Of a DNA stretch of 64,000 nt, positions 34,148 through 45,595 are shown piece after piece. The first letter of the stretch is position 1; each line of letters begins with the position of its first letter. The notes under the pieces are model-generated. The model searched no databases, had not been told where the DNA came from, and worked only from the letters and a program-made list of their open reading frames with translations. Source of the DNA: Hansfordia pulvinata (lineage: Eukaryota; Ascomycota; Sordariomycetes; Xylariales); assembly GCA_006538405.1 (NCBI GenBank), contig BJKQ01000006.1, positions 2,317,001-2,381,000 on the forward strand, written 5' to 3'. Both the position numbers and the translations under genes were made by a program.

Positions 34148-36383
34148 ATGAGGCTCTCCTCGCTCGCGCTGTTTCTCGGCGCATCCGCCCTCGGTGCCGC
34201 CCAGGCCGTTGGCGCCAACAGCAACTCCGACCCGGATAAGAACACATTCTTCGACGGCCACAAGGTCCCTCCTTTGCTCGAGTTGACCCCCGACAACTTC
34301 GAAAAGGAGACCAAGGCCCCCCATTCTAAGTACACCGTTGTCAAATACTACAGGTACAACGTCCCCAAAGGCTTGCATGCCATGCCCCCCATGTCGCTTT
34401 CCCTGCCCTCCACGCGGCATCGCCCTCCTCACTGCCCAGTGAACGAGCGCCCATACACATGACCGGATTGGCTGACCATGATTTCAGCCCCTACTGCCCT
34501 CACTGCGTGGAATTCGCTCCCACCTACCAGACCCTGTACGAATATTACTACACCTCGGAAGCGCCGGCCAACTCGGTCAAGAAGACGCCATTCGCCAAAT
34601 ACTACAACATGCGCTTTGCAACGATAAACTGTGTCGCATATGGCGACTTCTGCGAGAAGAACCAAATCCTGTCTTACCCGCAGACCCATCTCTTTGTCAA
34701 CGGTGTCAAGGACGCCTCCGTCAAGGGTGCTAAGAACATGACGACGATCGCCAACCTCATCGAGACTCGGCTGGAGGCGGACTTCCCCGGCTCCCGGCCC
34801 ACCGACTTGAACCTGCCCGAACCTGGTGCCACGACCTTGCCTGTGCCCGAGAAGAAGCCTGACGCATCTAAGCCCGGTTCCGCCCCTCACAAGACCACCC
34901 CCGAAAAGCCAGCCAAGCCCACAAAGACCCCCAACCCGGGCGGCATGTCTGTCGACCTCCACGCCGAGAGCTTCCAGAACCTGGTTACCATGACCCAGGA
35001 AGCCTGGTTCATCAAGTTCTACGCCCCCTGGTGTCACCATTGCCAGGCCATGGCCACCAACTGGCAACAACTCGCCAAGGAAATGAAGGGCAAGCTCAAC
35101 ATTGGCGAGGTCAACTGCGACGCCAACCCCAGGCTTTGCAAGGATGCCGGTGCCCGTGCCTTCCCCACCATCGTTTTCTTCAAGGGGGGCGAGCGTGTCG
35201 AGTACAATGGCCTTCGTGGTCTGGGTGACTTCCTGCAGTACTCTGAGAAAGCCCTGGAGCTCTGCAACGGTGTCCAGGATGTCGATGCCACCAGCTTGGC
35301 TGTTATGGAGGAGAAGGAAGACCCGGTGTTTGTCTACTTCTACGACCACGCCACGACCAGCGAAGACTTTGCAGCCCTTGCACGGTTGCCTCTGAGCTTG
35401 ATTGGCCATGCCCGGCTTGTCAAGACCAACGACCCTGCACTCTACGACAGATTCAAGATCACCACCTGGCCGAGGTTGATTGTGTCCCGCGAGGGCCGCC
35501 CCACCTACTACACCCCTCTGACCCCGAACGAGATGCGCGACACTCACCAGGTGCTTGGGTGGATGAAGTCAGTCTGGCACCCCATCGTGCCCGAGCTCAC
35601 TGCCTCCAACGCCCGGGAGATTATGGACGGCAAGATCGTCGTCCTCGGAATTCTCAGCAGAGAAGACGAGAGCGCCTTCCAGAGCGCCAAGCGCGAAATG
35701 AAGACAGCTGCTGGAGAGTGGATGGACAAGCAGATCCAGCTGTTCCAGCTCGAGCGCCAGAACTTGAGAGACTCGAAGCAGCTCCGCATCGAGGAAGCCG
35801 AAGACAGGAACGACCAGCGTGCTCTGCGTGCTGCCAAGACCATTCGCATCAGCATGGACAAGTCTGACCACAAGGAAGTTGCCTTTGCTTGGGTTGACAG
35901 CGTCTTCTGGCAGAGATGGCTCCGAACCACTTATGGCATTGACACTAAGGATGGTGACCGTGTTATCATCAACGACGAAGACGTGAGTTTGGACCCCCCC
36001 TCCCCTACAACATCAACCAGTGCTAATCTCATCTCCAGGCTCGTCGCTACTGGGACACGACTATCACTGGCAACTACATCATTCCCTCCCGCACATCTAT
36101 CCTCGAGACTATTGGCAAGGTCACGGTATCTCCCCCTGAGATCAAGCCGAAGCTCACGATCTCGAGTTTCCAAAAGGTCTTCTTCGATATTCGTGTGACT
36201 TTCGTCGAGCACCCCTACCTCAGCTTTGGCTGTCTGGCTGGAATTGCTGTTGGGTTCTTCCCCTGGATTCGCGCCCGTCTTCGGAGATCCCGCACCAGCT
36301 TCCGCATGGAAGACAACCTGCCCATGAAAGATTTGAGGGAAGGCCTGCTCGGTAACCCCTCCAACGGCAACAAGGTTGACTGA
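34148..36383 (+). CDS. EPS1-like membrane-anchored protein disulphide isomerase
   Basis: Exons 34148-34353, 34488-35982 and 36039-36383 encode 681 residues. A signal peptide (MRLSSLALFLGASALGAAQA) is followed by a first thioredoxin domain with active site CPHC at residues 72-75 and a second with FYAPWCHHC near residue 251, separated by a Pro/Lys/Thr-rich linker. A C-terminal transmembrane helix lies near residues 625-645 (LSFGCLAGIAVGFFPWI), followed by a basic stop-transfer RARLRRSR and a short cytosolic tail. Two active sites plus a C-terminal anchor match fungal EPS1-type PDIs that act in ER disulphide formation and ERAD of membrane proteins. Intron phases are consistent and no frameshift is present. 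A Lys/Glu/Gln-rich helix (ERQNLRDSKQLRIEEAEDRN) precedes the last domain. Confidence 0.88.
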
Positions 36384-37658
36384 ACAGATCGACAACCACG
36401 TGAGCCGAAGAGAATGAAAAAGCCATGAAGAGGAAGACATTACCACAGCATTGGATTTATTGGGAGAACCAGGCGGCATGGTTCTGGAGTTCATAACCAG
36501 CGGGAGTTCTGTATAATACGTGGTTAGCTACGTGGCCTCTGCCACGGGCGCCTCGCTCAGCCCTGTCAGTCTGGCACGGCCGGCCATACATACATGTCTA
36601 TGACGCATCTTTTGGCTTGTTACGACCACCCTTCCTCTTTTCACATTAGCTCCCCTCATGTACGAGCCTGCCATGCATGGGTTTCTTGGGTATGGAGAGG
36701 GCCGGAGAAATCGAGCGACATGTCGTCGCTGCGAGTTTCGATGCCAGGCCGATGGCCCGAGAGGTCCATCCTGTTCATCTTGTCACTTCATCCGCTGGGG
36801 CCAGGTCTGGCGCCATCGAGGCACTGTCCCAGACGACACTTTCAGGTCGCCTGAATGCATCGCCAGATATCTAGGCGTGTGCGAAGCCTAGATACTGAAA
36901 CAACAGCAAGCGTCAAGAACTAAACCAGTACAGGAAGCAGGCCAAGAAGCAGATGAAATTCGAAACAACGAATAAATATTAAAATATAATAACGTCGCAA
37001 ACTATTTGGTCTTTTACTGTGCGCAGTGTCTCGGCATCGCTGGACTTCCCTGTAGCAGTGCTGAATCCGACTCGCTGATTGCGGCAGGAGGCTTGTCTTC
37101 GCGAAGTCCTCGTGCGCAAAACCTGCCACTACCAAGCACTTTCCAGCTAGAAGTCGGCTCTGCTTATCTAGACAATCTACTTTACCCACCTTCCGCGGTT
37201 TCGAATTCAAGTTCACGTTTGGATGAGGTTCGGGTCATAAGTACTGAGACAGGGGCGAAAACTGTCTCCGGCTCGAGTGGTGGTAGCTGTAGGAAGTTGT
37301 GCCATGTATAAGAAAAACTCATTCGCTGCTACAAGACAAAATGAACAGAGTAAACATTGGGCTATTTTGAGGGCAATTTTGCCTCTATGAATTGTTCGCT
37401 CCTCGATCCGATCCAATGGCAGTCCGACTCGGGGACACTCATAATAGAACGTACCGAGTCAAAGGCAGGCAATTGTCGACCGGACTTGCTCTCAAGACGC
37501 ACCCCTACTCCAAGAACGATCTTCTCTTTCTCGTCCCAGGTCGGCCAGCAACACCTCGAAGCCGCGGGGCGATGGGGGCGCTGCCGAATCTTGCATTCCC
37601 GTCTCTGCTCCCGCCTCGCCTGTGTCCACTGGCGCAGTCCCGCGGGCGCGACGCGTCG
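36384..37658. other. Convergent spacer between the EPS1-like and phospholipase D genes
   Basis: 1.28 kb of lower GC content near 36880-37330. No supported gene; contains both 3' regions. Confidence 0.5.
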
Positions 37659-40600
37659 TCACGTGTAGATTTCCTTTGTGGCAAAGTTGAGCCCGACGCC
37701 CTCCATGGCGAGGTCCTCGCCCAGCTCGACGAGGAACTGCAGCGGCATCTCGACGAGGGTGCCGCGGACGCGGCTCAGCCACTCCTTGACCTCGCCGACG
37801 GCCGCGCCCGACCCGTCCGGCGCCGGGAACTCGGCCCGCACCACGTGCCCGTACTCGACCCGGCGGCGGGGGTTCTGCTCGGCGTCGCCCTGGTCCTCCT
37901 GCCTCCCGCCGCAGCCCTTCTTCTTCTTCCTGTCCTCGTCTTCCTCCTCCTCGGAGGAGGAGGAAGAGCCCGGGATGGAGAAGTGGCGCGAGAAGAACTC
38001 GTCGTACTGCTCCCAGTTGCGCACGGCGTCGTTGGGGACCGGGTGGAAGACCTTGGTGAAGACCTCGGTGTTGGTGCGGGCCGTGTCGACCCACAGGCGC
38101 GAGAAGTCGGCGCCCAGCGGGTCGGCGACGGCCAGGTCGCCGCGCGAGCCCCAGTCGTACGACTGCGGGTCGGCGTCGACGGGCGTCCAGGCCGGCCCGG
38201 GACGGTCCCAGGGCTGGTCGGGCAGCAGGCCGAGGTGCTTGCGGAAGATGTGGCGGCGCAGCGAGGCGGCGAAGCGGCCGGCCCGGTAGGGGCGGCCGTC
38301 CATGCGCGAGTCGACGCCGCCGCCGCCCGAGCCCGACCGCGACGGGTCCTCGTCGATGACGACGGCGATCTCGCTGTCGTGCGTGCCCAGCTGCGAGCGG
38401 TCGTTGAGGTTGGCCGAGCCGCAGATGACCCGCCGGTCGTCGGCGATGAGCAGCTTGGAGTGGATGTACAGCTCCTCGGACACAAAGGCGTCCAGCTCGT
38501 CCTCCTCGGTGCCGTCCCACGGCACGGACCGGATGTCCGGCCCGCCGTCCATGTAGCACGACGAGACCGTGTCCCAGGTCCGGTCCTCGACGTGGCGAGC
38601 CGCCTGCTGGTAGCGGTCGTAGGACGGCCGTTCGCCGCCGCCGTCGCCTTCGCCGCCGGCCCAGCGCTCGTCGTAGCCGCGCCGCGCCCGCTCGTAGGGG
38701 ACGCCGCTGTCCCGCTCGGCGCGGCGCATCGCCGACGAGATGTTGATGCGGTCGTAGCTGCGCAGGTTGTAGAAGCCGATGTAGCGCCACCACTCCTCGA
38801 TGCCGTGCGCCTCGCGCAGGCGGTCGATGATGCTGTTGCCGCCCCGGCTGATGCTGTTGTACTGGAACTCCATGATGGCGCGCGTGCCCAGCGCCCCGTC
38901 CGACTTGAGGTCCCCCGGGAACGCGGGCACGGCGGGGATGTTGACGATGATGCGGAAGTTGCGCCCGTCGCGGTGGGCGCGGCCGATGCGGTCGACGATG
39001 GCCGCGCCGATGCGGTTCGTCACGGGCTTCTGCTTGTCGCCGGTCGCCGTGATGAAGAACTGCGTGCGTCGGCTGTCAGCGGGGAGGGCCCCTTTTATCT
39101 TGAGGGTGGCGGAGGGTGATTACCTGGTTCTCTATGTAGACAAAGTGCTCCGCGTTGCTGATGGCGTCAATGTAGGCATTCGCAATGGAGTGCTCTGTCG
39201 GGTGGCCGCTTGACCATGGGCAACAACTTTTTGAACTTCAGCATCTGTCCACGGCTAGTTTTGGGGGGGTGTTCGTTGCGTCTCACCTGCGGCACAGCTG
39301 GATCGAGAGACCTTGCGGCTCCTCTCTGGTATCCTCGTGCCCATAATCCCGCTCGCCCTCTTCTTCGTCGCCCATGAATCGCCGGACGCCCCGGCCCAGG
39401 TGCCCCTGCACGCGGTTCAGCATCTGATGGGAAAGGGAGGTCTCCTGGTGGCCTCCTGTAGACAGAGCCTGGTATTTGTGTTGGTCCATCTTGACGTATT
39501 TCTCGCCAAAGATGAAGTTCCACCTGTCCGTGAAGTGGTCCAGCAAGTTGCCGACGATAGGGCCCACCAGAGAGAGGGTCACATCCGACCAGCCCATTCT
39601 CGAGCTTTTGGTTCGGTCAACTGCGCGGGTGTTAGTCGATATCGATGGCTGACCCGTTGGCATGGGGTAACTTGCGCTGGTTGTGGTCCCAGTTGTTGAC
39701 TCCCTCGAAGTCGAAGATGCGGGCATTGTTATAATCCTGACCCGGAAAGACGGTGGCATCCAAGTCTCCGGGGTGCGCATCGGCGATAGGGTGGCCTGAA
39801 TCGAGTCAGCTCCCCGTCACGAAACCTCTCATGAATAGTTTCCCCCCGGTCATATGCTCACTGTTTGTATCCCATCTTCCGAAACCTAATCGCGGGTTAG
39901 CAATGCTTCTGCCAGAATCCATGGGGTAAGCTGGCTTACAGAGGTCGAGTCCGCCCATGAATGCGATTCGTCTGTCTACCAGACAAAGCTTCTCGTGATG
40001 CGCCCAGTAGAGGATGCTGTCACCAACAGACCCGTAGAGGGCCTCGAGAGCATCTCCGCCGGCCTTTGCCAGCGATGTGGCGTTGAGTGTGTCCAAAGAG
40101 AGGCGTGAGAAGCTCGACAAGACCTCTTTACGGTTGGGCGTGTGATCGGGGTGCCTGAAAACCTTGATGTTGGGATGCAGAGCTTCGAGGGCATGTTTTG
40201 TATGCTTATGCCGAGAGCGATGTGAGCCCGAGAATCCCATGGCGCGAGAGTACGGGTGGTTTCATGCACGCTCGATACTTACAGCCGAATCGCCTGCAAT
40301 GAGAAAGCAACACAGGTTAGTTGGACACTGAAAGCCCCGCGCGTCTTCTTAGGCGTGGTACAGGGCCAATGGCTTACAAGAAAGAGCTTGCTTGACCTCC
40401 TTGTAGACGATGACTCTGACCTCGACGCCTCTCTCGGCCGCCGCCCGGAGCATATTGTCGAGGCGGTACTTCTCATTCTTGGACGGGGGACGCCGGAGGT
40501 AGAGCTCGGGGCTCAGCCACCAGTCGAGAATGTAGATGCTCTCGCGAGCGGCTTCGTGCAGTCAGACATGAGTCACAGGTCAAGCGAGGGGTTCGGGGAA

Positions 40601-40842
40601 GAGGGCTCACACTCGAGAGCCATGGAGACCGCGTGGAAGTAGGAAGCGCCGTCGACAAACCACTTTACATGGCCCGTGGACTGGGGCGCGAAGGACTGGA
40701 AACGATGGCCAGGGGCGCCTTCAGCGTAGGCGTGCTGGTGGTGGCCGTCGTTATCATCGTCGTCGCCGATGGCATCCTTGATGACGCCTTTGGCATCTCG
40801 AAAGGCGCCCTCGGCCTCGTGCAGGAAGCGAGAAAAGGACAT
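37659..40842 (-). CDS. Phospholipase D (HKD family) in nine exons, with 11-nt and 24-nt exons
   Basis: Exons, in order: 40842-40611, 40551-40378, 40293-40283, 40204-39940, 39885-39862, 39795-39676, 39620-39287, 39226-39124, 39059-37659; all phases agree and the product is 887 residues. HKD motif 1 is HEKLCLVD (His209, Lys211, Asp216), HKD motif 2 is HSKLLIAD (near residues 621-628). Conserved blocks SIYILDWWLSPELYLRRPPS, HTKHALEALHP, MGGLDLCFGRWDT and RNFRIIVNIPAVPAFPGD identify a eukaryotic-type PLD that hydrolyses phosphatidylcholine to phosphatidic acid. There is no PX, PH or C2 domain; a short acidic/His-rich N-terminus replaces them. The 11-nt exon supplies the residues between QALS and HTKH. 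Intron 6 starts GCAAGT (39675-39674), a GC-AG intron. A poly-Ser/Glu loop lies near residue 790. Confidence 0.92.
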
Positions 40843-41093
40843 GGCCAGCTCGCCGAGTGAGAGTGCACGTATGGGTGTAAGGCGTAGAGAGCTGGAGTGA
40901 GTGTGCAGGAGAGTGGGATTAAAGCGGGACAGTCGCGCGGATCAGCAGCGAGAACAGCAGGTGGGGTGATGGGTGATGGCTCGAGGCGGGACAGACGAAA
41001 GGACGTGTCAGAGCATTCTTGCCTTCACGGCAGAGACGATCCGGTCAGCCTCGGAGTATTGTCAGCCTGAATGTTGTCAGGAGAGCGGGGATG

Positions 41094-41137
<44 letters not shown>

Positions 41138-42105
41138 CAGGCAGAAGAAGCTGAAGCTGAAGCTGACATGGATGGAGGGGCGCTCGTCAGAGTGACTGGA
41201 GGCCAGCCGGGTGACAAAGGCCTGGACTGGACTGGATAGGTCTCGGTCAGAGGGCGACACGCTGGATGCAGTGCGGGTACCCGTACGAGTACTTGGGAGA
41301 ACCCAAATGGGACGCTCCAGTCTGATGCAACGATGAAACGGGGTTCCTCTGTACACACACACACACTGATAAACGACTCCAGTGACCATCGAAGCACCGA
41401 ATTGAGGTGATGCGCAGTCGTGCATGAGGGTATCTCTACTTTATTGATCTCTTTCTCTTTTCGTCATTTCTTTTTACGATGAATGTCAAGGCTTATAGAG
41501 GTGTGCCCCTGATCTCTACTACTTAATCACTGTACCTAGTCTTTTGGTGAAGAGCAGTTCCAGATAGCAATGGATCCCGTTGATCCCTTTGCCTTGCGGT
41601 GCTGGCCGCGAACTCTCAGAGTCGTGCTTACCCAAGTGCGGTTTACACAGGTACCTTAGGTAGTGTCGACTAGAATACAAAGCCAATACCTGGAAATTGG
41701 ACAATGCTGGAAATCAAATGGACACATCTAGTCAGCGCTCAGCTTTTGGAGTGACCTGTCCAGAACAGAACACGATTCTCCCGCGAAATCTCATTGATGC
41801 GAAGAAGCCCGCAGAGGATGAAGGTACGAGCGAGGGGCACACGGGCAGTACATCGTCTTGCCATTGAAGCTTCACCAATCAATTGATTAGCGCGGGGTAG
41901 AGTCGAGCAGGCAAGACGGGCCAGCACACATCGGGACTAGCGCGGCACCCGGTGCTAATCGATAGCCCCGGCAGCAGTGACGACCCACTGAAACTTTTCC
42001 AGAGTGACGAACCTCGACATGTAGGGATGGACTCGTACGGCTCTCTCTCTCTCTTCCTTTGCCCGTCCGGCTCTGTCACCTTCACAGCATCAACCCCCCG
42101 TCGCC
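40843..42105. promoter_or_regulatory. Divergent promoter region of phospholipase D and ESF1
   Basis: 1.26 kb, no supported gene. Contains an (AG)17 microsatellite at 41097-41130 and a GTACCTTAGGTA motif at 41650-41662. Confidence 0.55.
41097..41130. repeat. (AG)17 microsatellite
   Basis: Perfect dinucleotide run 250 bp upstream of the phospholipase D start codon, on the purine side of the + strand. Confidence 0.95.
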
Positions 42106-44481
42106 ATGCCCAAGGACAAGACCCAGAAGCCCGCGGCGCGGCCCGCCGGCGGCCGCCCCAAGGACGACCGCTTCGCCGGCTTCGAGTCCAACCCGCGCTA
42201 CAAGCTGCCCTCCAAGAAGCACGCAAAGACCACCATCGACAAGCGCTTCGCCCGCATGCTCGACGACCGCGACTTCACCGCCAACGCCAAGGTCGACCGC
42301 TACGGCCGCAAGCTCAAGTCCGACGCCAAGAAGAGCGCCCTCAAGAAGCTCTACCAGGAGGAAGAGGAGGAGCAGCCCGAGGGCGAGGACGACGACGAGG
42401 ACGACAGCAGCCCCGAGGTCGAGGACGACGAGGTGGTCGAGCGCGAGCTCGGCAAGGCCAACAATGCCAAGTTCGACCCCGCCCGCGGCGGCGGCTTCTC
42501 TTCCTCCGAGTCCGACTCGGACGACTCCGACTCCGACTCGGGAGATGGCGACGGCGACAACGACGACGGCGCCGCCGTCGCCGAGAACTCGACCAGCATG
42601 CAGAGGCTGCGCGACGCACAGTCCGAGGTGGAGACCGGCGAGGTGACCAAGCGCATCGCCGTCGTCAACCTCGACTGGGACCACATCAAGTCCTCGGACC
42701 TGATGGCGCTCTTCTCCAGTTTCGCGCCCAAGGGCGGCCGCGTCGAGAAGGTCTCCATCTACCCCAGCCATTTCGGCAAGGAGCGCATGCAGCGGGAGGA
42801 GCTGGAGGGCCCGCCCAAGGAGATTTTCAAGGCCTCTGCAAAAGACGGAGACGAAGACTTGTCCTCTGGTGGTGACGACGACGACGACGACGACGACTCG
42901 GCAGATGACGATGACGACGACGACGACGAGAAGATCAGGGAGGACATGATCGAGGAGGGCAACGACCAGGACTTCAACAGCGACGCGCTGCGCTCGTACC
43001 AGCTCGACCGGCTGCGGTACTACTACGCCGTCATGGAATGCTCGGACCCGGCCACGGCGGAGAAGATCTATCACGCCACCGACGGCTCCGAGTACCAGGC
43101 CTCGTCCAACTTCCTGGACCTGCGCTTCGTGCCCGACGACGTGTCCTTCGACGACGACGAGCCCCGCGACGCGTGCGACAGCGTCCCCGCGGACTACCGC
43201 CCCACCGAGTTCATCACCGACGCCCTGCAGCACTCCAAGGTCAAGCTGACCTGGGACCTGCACCCCGAGGACGCCGAGCGCAAGGAGAGCATCAAGCGCG
43301 CCTTCAGCGGCAGCCGCGCCGAGCTCCAGGAGAACGACCTGCGCGCGTACCTGGCCAGCGACAGCGAGGGCGACGACGACGACGAAGGCGGCGAGCCCGG
43401 GGGGGAGCGGGAGACGGCGCAGGCGCAGGGTGAGGAAGGGCAAAAGGAGGAGACGCAGCCTAAGCTCAGCAAGAAGCAGCTCAAGGCGCAGAGGATGCGC
43501 GAGGCGCTGGGCCTGAGCGCCGAGCCCGCCCCCTCCTCCAAGTCGTCCAAGTCGAGCAGCGGGCCCGTGGGCGACATGGAGATCACCTTCGCCCCGGCCC
43601 TGATGGACGGCAAGAGCAAGAAGAAGGGGGCCCAGGGCGGCGAGGAGGCGGAGGAGACCACGATCGAGAAGTACATGCGCAAGGAGCGCGAGAGGAAGGC
43701 CCGGAAGAAGGAGAAGTCGGTGGCCAAGCGGGACGGCGAGGGCGAGGGCGAGGGTGAGGGCGGGGAGGGAGGCGACAGCGAGGAGGAAGGGCGCGCGATG
43801 ATGGCCGCCGGCAGCGACGGCGACGGCGACGGCGAGGACCTCGGCTTCGACGACCCCTTCTTCACGACGGCGGACGAGCCCTCGGCGACGGCCGCGGGCG
43901 CCAAGTCCAAGACGGCGGAGAGGAAAGAGGAGCGGCTCAAGCGGCGGCAGGCCCGGGAGGCCGAGGCGGCCGAGGACAAGGCGCAGAAGGCGCAGCTGCG
44001 GCGGGTGCTGGGCGAGGACGCGGACCGGGTGGCCCACTTCGACATGAGCGAGATTGCCAAGGCGGAGAAGCTCAAGGCCAAGAAGGGGAAGAAGGGGAAG
44101 AAGGGGGCCAAGAAGAAGAAGGGCGGGGACGACGACGAAGACGACGACGAGGGCGGCGCCGCCGCCGCGCAGGACAACTTCAAGGTCGACGTGGGCGACG
44201 ACCGCTTCAAGAAGCTGTTCGACGACCACACCTTCGCCATCGACCCGTCGCACCCGCAGTTCAAGGCCACGCCGGGGATGAAGCAGCTCATGGAGGAAGG
44301 GCGCAAGAAGCGCAAGAACGCCGCCGACGGGGACGACGACGACGACGGGGACGAAGACGGCAGAGGCGCGTCTTCGAGGCAGCACAAGTCTGGCAAGTCC
44401 GGCGCCAAGAAGCAGAAGACCAACGACGACCTCGCCAGCCTCGTCGAGTCGGTCAAGAGGAAGGCCAAGAGCAGGAGATGA
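42106..44481 (+). CDS. ESF1: ESF1 pre-rRNA processing protein
   Basis: A single exon of 791 residues with no frameshift. The N-terminus contains DDRFAGFESNPRYKLPSKK and IDKRFARMLDDRDFT, the conserved ESF1 start. The RRM-like block has RIAVVNLDWDHIKSSDLMAL and VSIYPSHFGKERMQREELEG, followed by SYQLDRLRYYYAVMECSD. The NUC153 motif near the C-terminus is DDRFKKLFDDHTFAIDPSHP. ESF1 is a nucleolar factor needed for 18S rRNA maturation. Long acidic tracts (poly-Asp/Glu near residues 85-150 and 245-285) alternate with Lys/Arg-rich coiled segments, as usual for nucleolar proteins. The protein ends in basic KRKAKSRR, a probable nuclear localisation signal. Its intactness, despite high GC content, shows that not every gene here is affected by the G/C run problem. 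Confidence 0.95.
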   Translation: MPKDKTQKPAARPAGGRPKDDRFAGFESNPRYKLPSKKHAKTTIDKRFARMLDDRDFTANAKVDRYGRKLKSDAKKSALKKLYQEEEEEQPEGEDDDEDDSSPEVEDDEVVERELGKANNAKFDPARGGGFSSSESDSDDSDSDSGDGDGDNDDGAAVAENSTSMQRLRDAQSEVETGEVTKRIAVVNLDWDHIKSSDLMALFSSFAPKGGRVEKVSIYPSHFGKERMQREELEGPPKEIFKASAKDGDEDLSSGGDDDDDDDDSADDDDDDDDEKIREDMIEEGNDQDFNSDALRSYQLDRLRYYYAVMECSDPATAEKIYHATDGSEYQASSNFLDLRFVPDDVSFDDDEPRDACDSVPADYRPTEFITDALQHSKVKLTWDLHPEDAERKESIKRAFSGSRAELQENDLRAYLASDSEGDDDDEGGEPGGERETAQAQGEEGQKEETQPKLSKKQLKAQRMREALGLSAEPAPSSKSSKSSSGPVGDMEITFAPALMDGKSKKKGAQGGEEAEETTIEKYMRKERERKARKKEKSVAKRDGEGEGEGEGGEGGDSEEEGRAMMAAGSDGDGDGEDLGFDDPFFTTADEPSATAAGAKSKTAERKEERLKRRQAREAEAAEDKAQKAQLRRVLGEDADRVAHFDMSEIAKAEKLKAKKGKKGKKGAKKKKGGDDDEDDDEGGAAAAQDNFKVDVGDDRFKKLFDDHTFAIDPSHPQFKATPGMKQLMEEGRKKRKNAADGDDDDDGDEDGRGASSRQHKSGKSGAKKQKTNDDLASLVESVKRKAKSRR

Positions 44482-45595
44482 TGCGTAAACTGCAAGGCTG
44501 GATTCTGGGGTGCTGTAATAGAAGAAGCAAAAAATTTAGAGAAGAGAAGCCGAGAGGCCGTCATGAAGCCTGTCCTATGCTCATCTTTCCACTGGTGCTC
44601 TAGTCTAAACAGGTCGAAGTTGGATGCGCACGCGCTTCGGGAAATAAGGGAGCGAGGTGCCTCGAAACACGGTAGGTTGTGCGCCAGACGACGGCGCTCA
44701 ACGTGTAATCACAGCCCAAAAAAAAAAAAAAAAAAAAAAAGAGCACAAAGGAGAAACTCTGCCTGCCAATGGATCAGAAGACTGGAAACTGGGCAATTTA
44801 AAAAGAAGAACACTAGAGAGAAGATTCTCCCTCGCAGATGGCAATTCAGAGAAAAGGCAAGAAGTCGCAGAAGGAAGAAGACAGAAAATGAAGCTTCGAA
44901 GTCACGCCGGCCTCTTTGCAACTCCCGGTGAACGCAAGTGAATGTGTCCCCAGGGGGCCAACACAGCGAGTATGTTGTCACACAATGCGCCTCGTCGAGG
45001 TGGGAGGGCCCGGGGTCGGGTTGCGACAAGAGATGACGGTGATTCTTGTCGCTTCAATTAGAGACTACTACTGGATTAGGTGCGGCCTCGCCACGCTTCT
45101 CGCCCCGTCTGGTCCTGCAGAGTTCCGTCCCATCTATGCAAATGCACAATCCCCAGCGAAGGGGGGAGAGAGAGAGAGCGAAAGACAACGCCAAGAACTG
45201 CTGCTATGCCTGGAAACCCTTCCTACCAGAAATCGAAAACGAGTACGAGGAACGTGGAAAAAGAAAAAAAAAAGACAAAGACCTTGAATGAGCGCACGAC
45301 GGCGCGGGCAAGCCCCAACCTGTATTGCTCACCCCGGGTATCCCTCTGCTCCCTGAACACCGAACCATCGAACGCGCGATGCATGCAGAAAAAAAGAAAA
45401 AAAAGAAAAAAAAGAAAGAAAAGCGGAAGAATGACCGATGAAGAGAAGCGCTCGAGGAATCGATGCGGGCTGCTGCTTGCGCGTGCCCCAGCCCAGCGCA
45501 CACGGAATTGTTGGTTTGGCGCCCTGCCTGTGCCGGCTCCCCGGCCCCTCATTGAAGACTCCTCAGGAGTCCCGATTCCCCGCGCCCTGGCTGCC
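44482..45595. other. Convergent spacer with A-rich tracts
   Basis: Contains an A23 run at 44718-44740 and further A/AAAG-rich stretches near 45260-45275 and 45388-45425. No supported gene. Holds the 3' regions of ESF1 and of the dual-specificity phosphatase gene. Confidence 0.5.
44718..44740. repeat. Homopolymer A23
   Basis: Poly-A run about 240 bp downstream of the ESF1 stop codon; no transposon or retrocopy is attached to it. Confidence 0.9.

Noticed and set aside
37392..39119. 575-codon plus-strand ORF opposite phospholipase D
   Set aside because: Antisense shadow, Val/Gly/Arg-biased; the minus strand carries both HKD motifs.
42082..44385. 767-codon minus-strand ORF opposite ESF1
   Set aside because: Shadow of the GC-rich ESF1 gene; it translates acidic repeats into Val/Leu-rich strings and has no domain.
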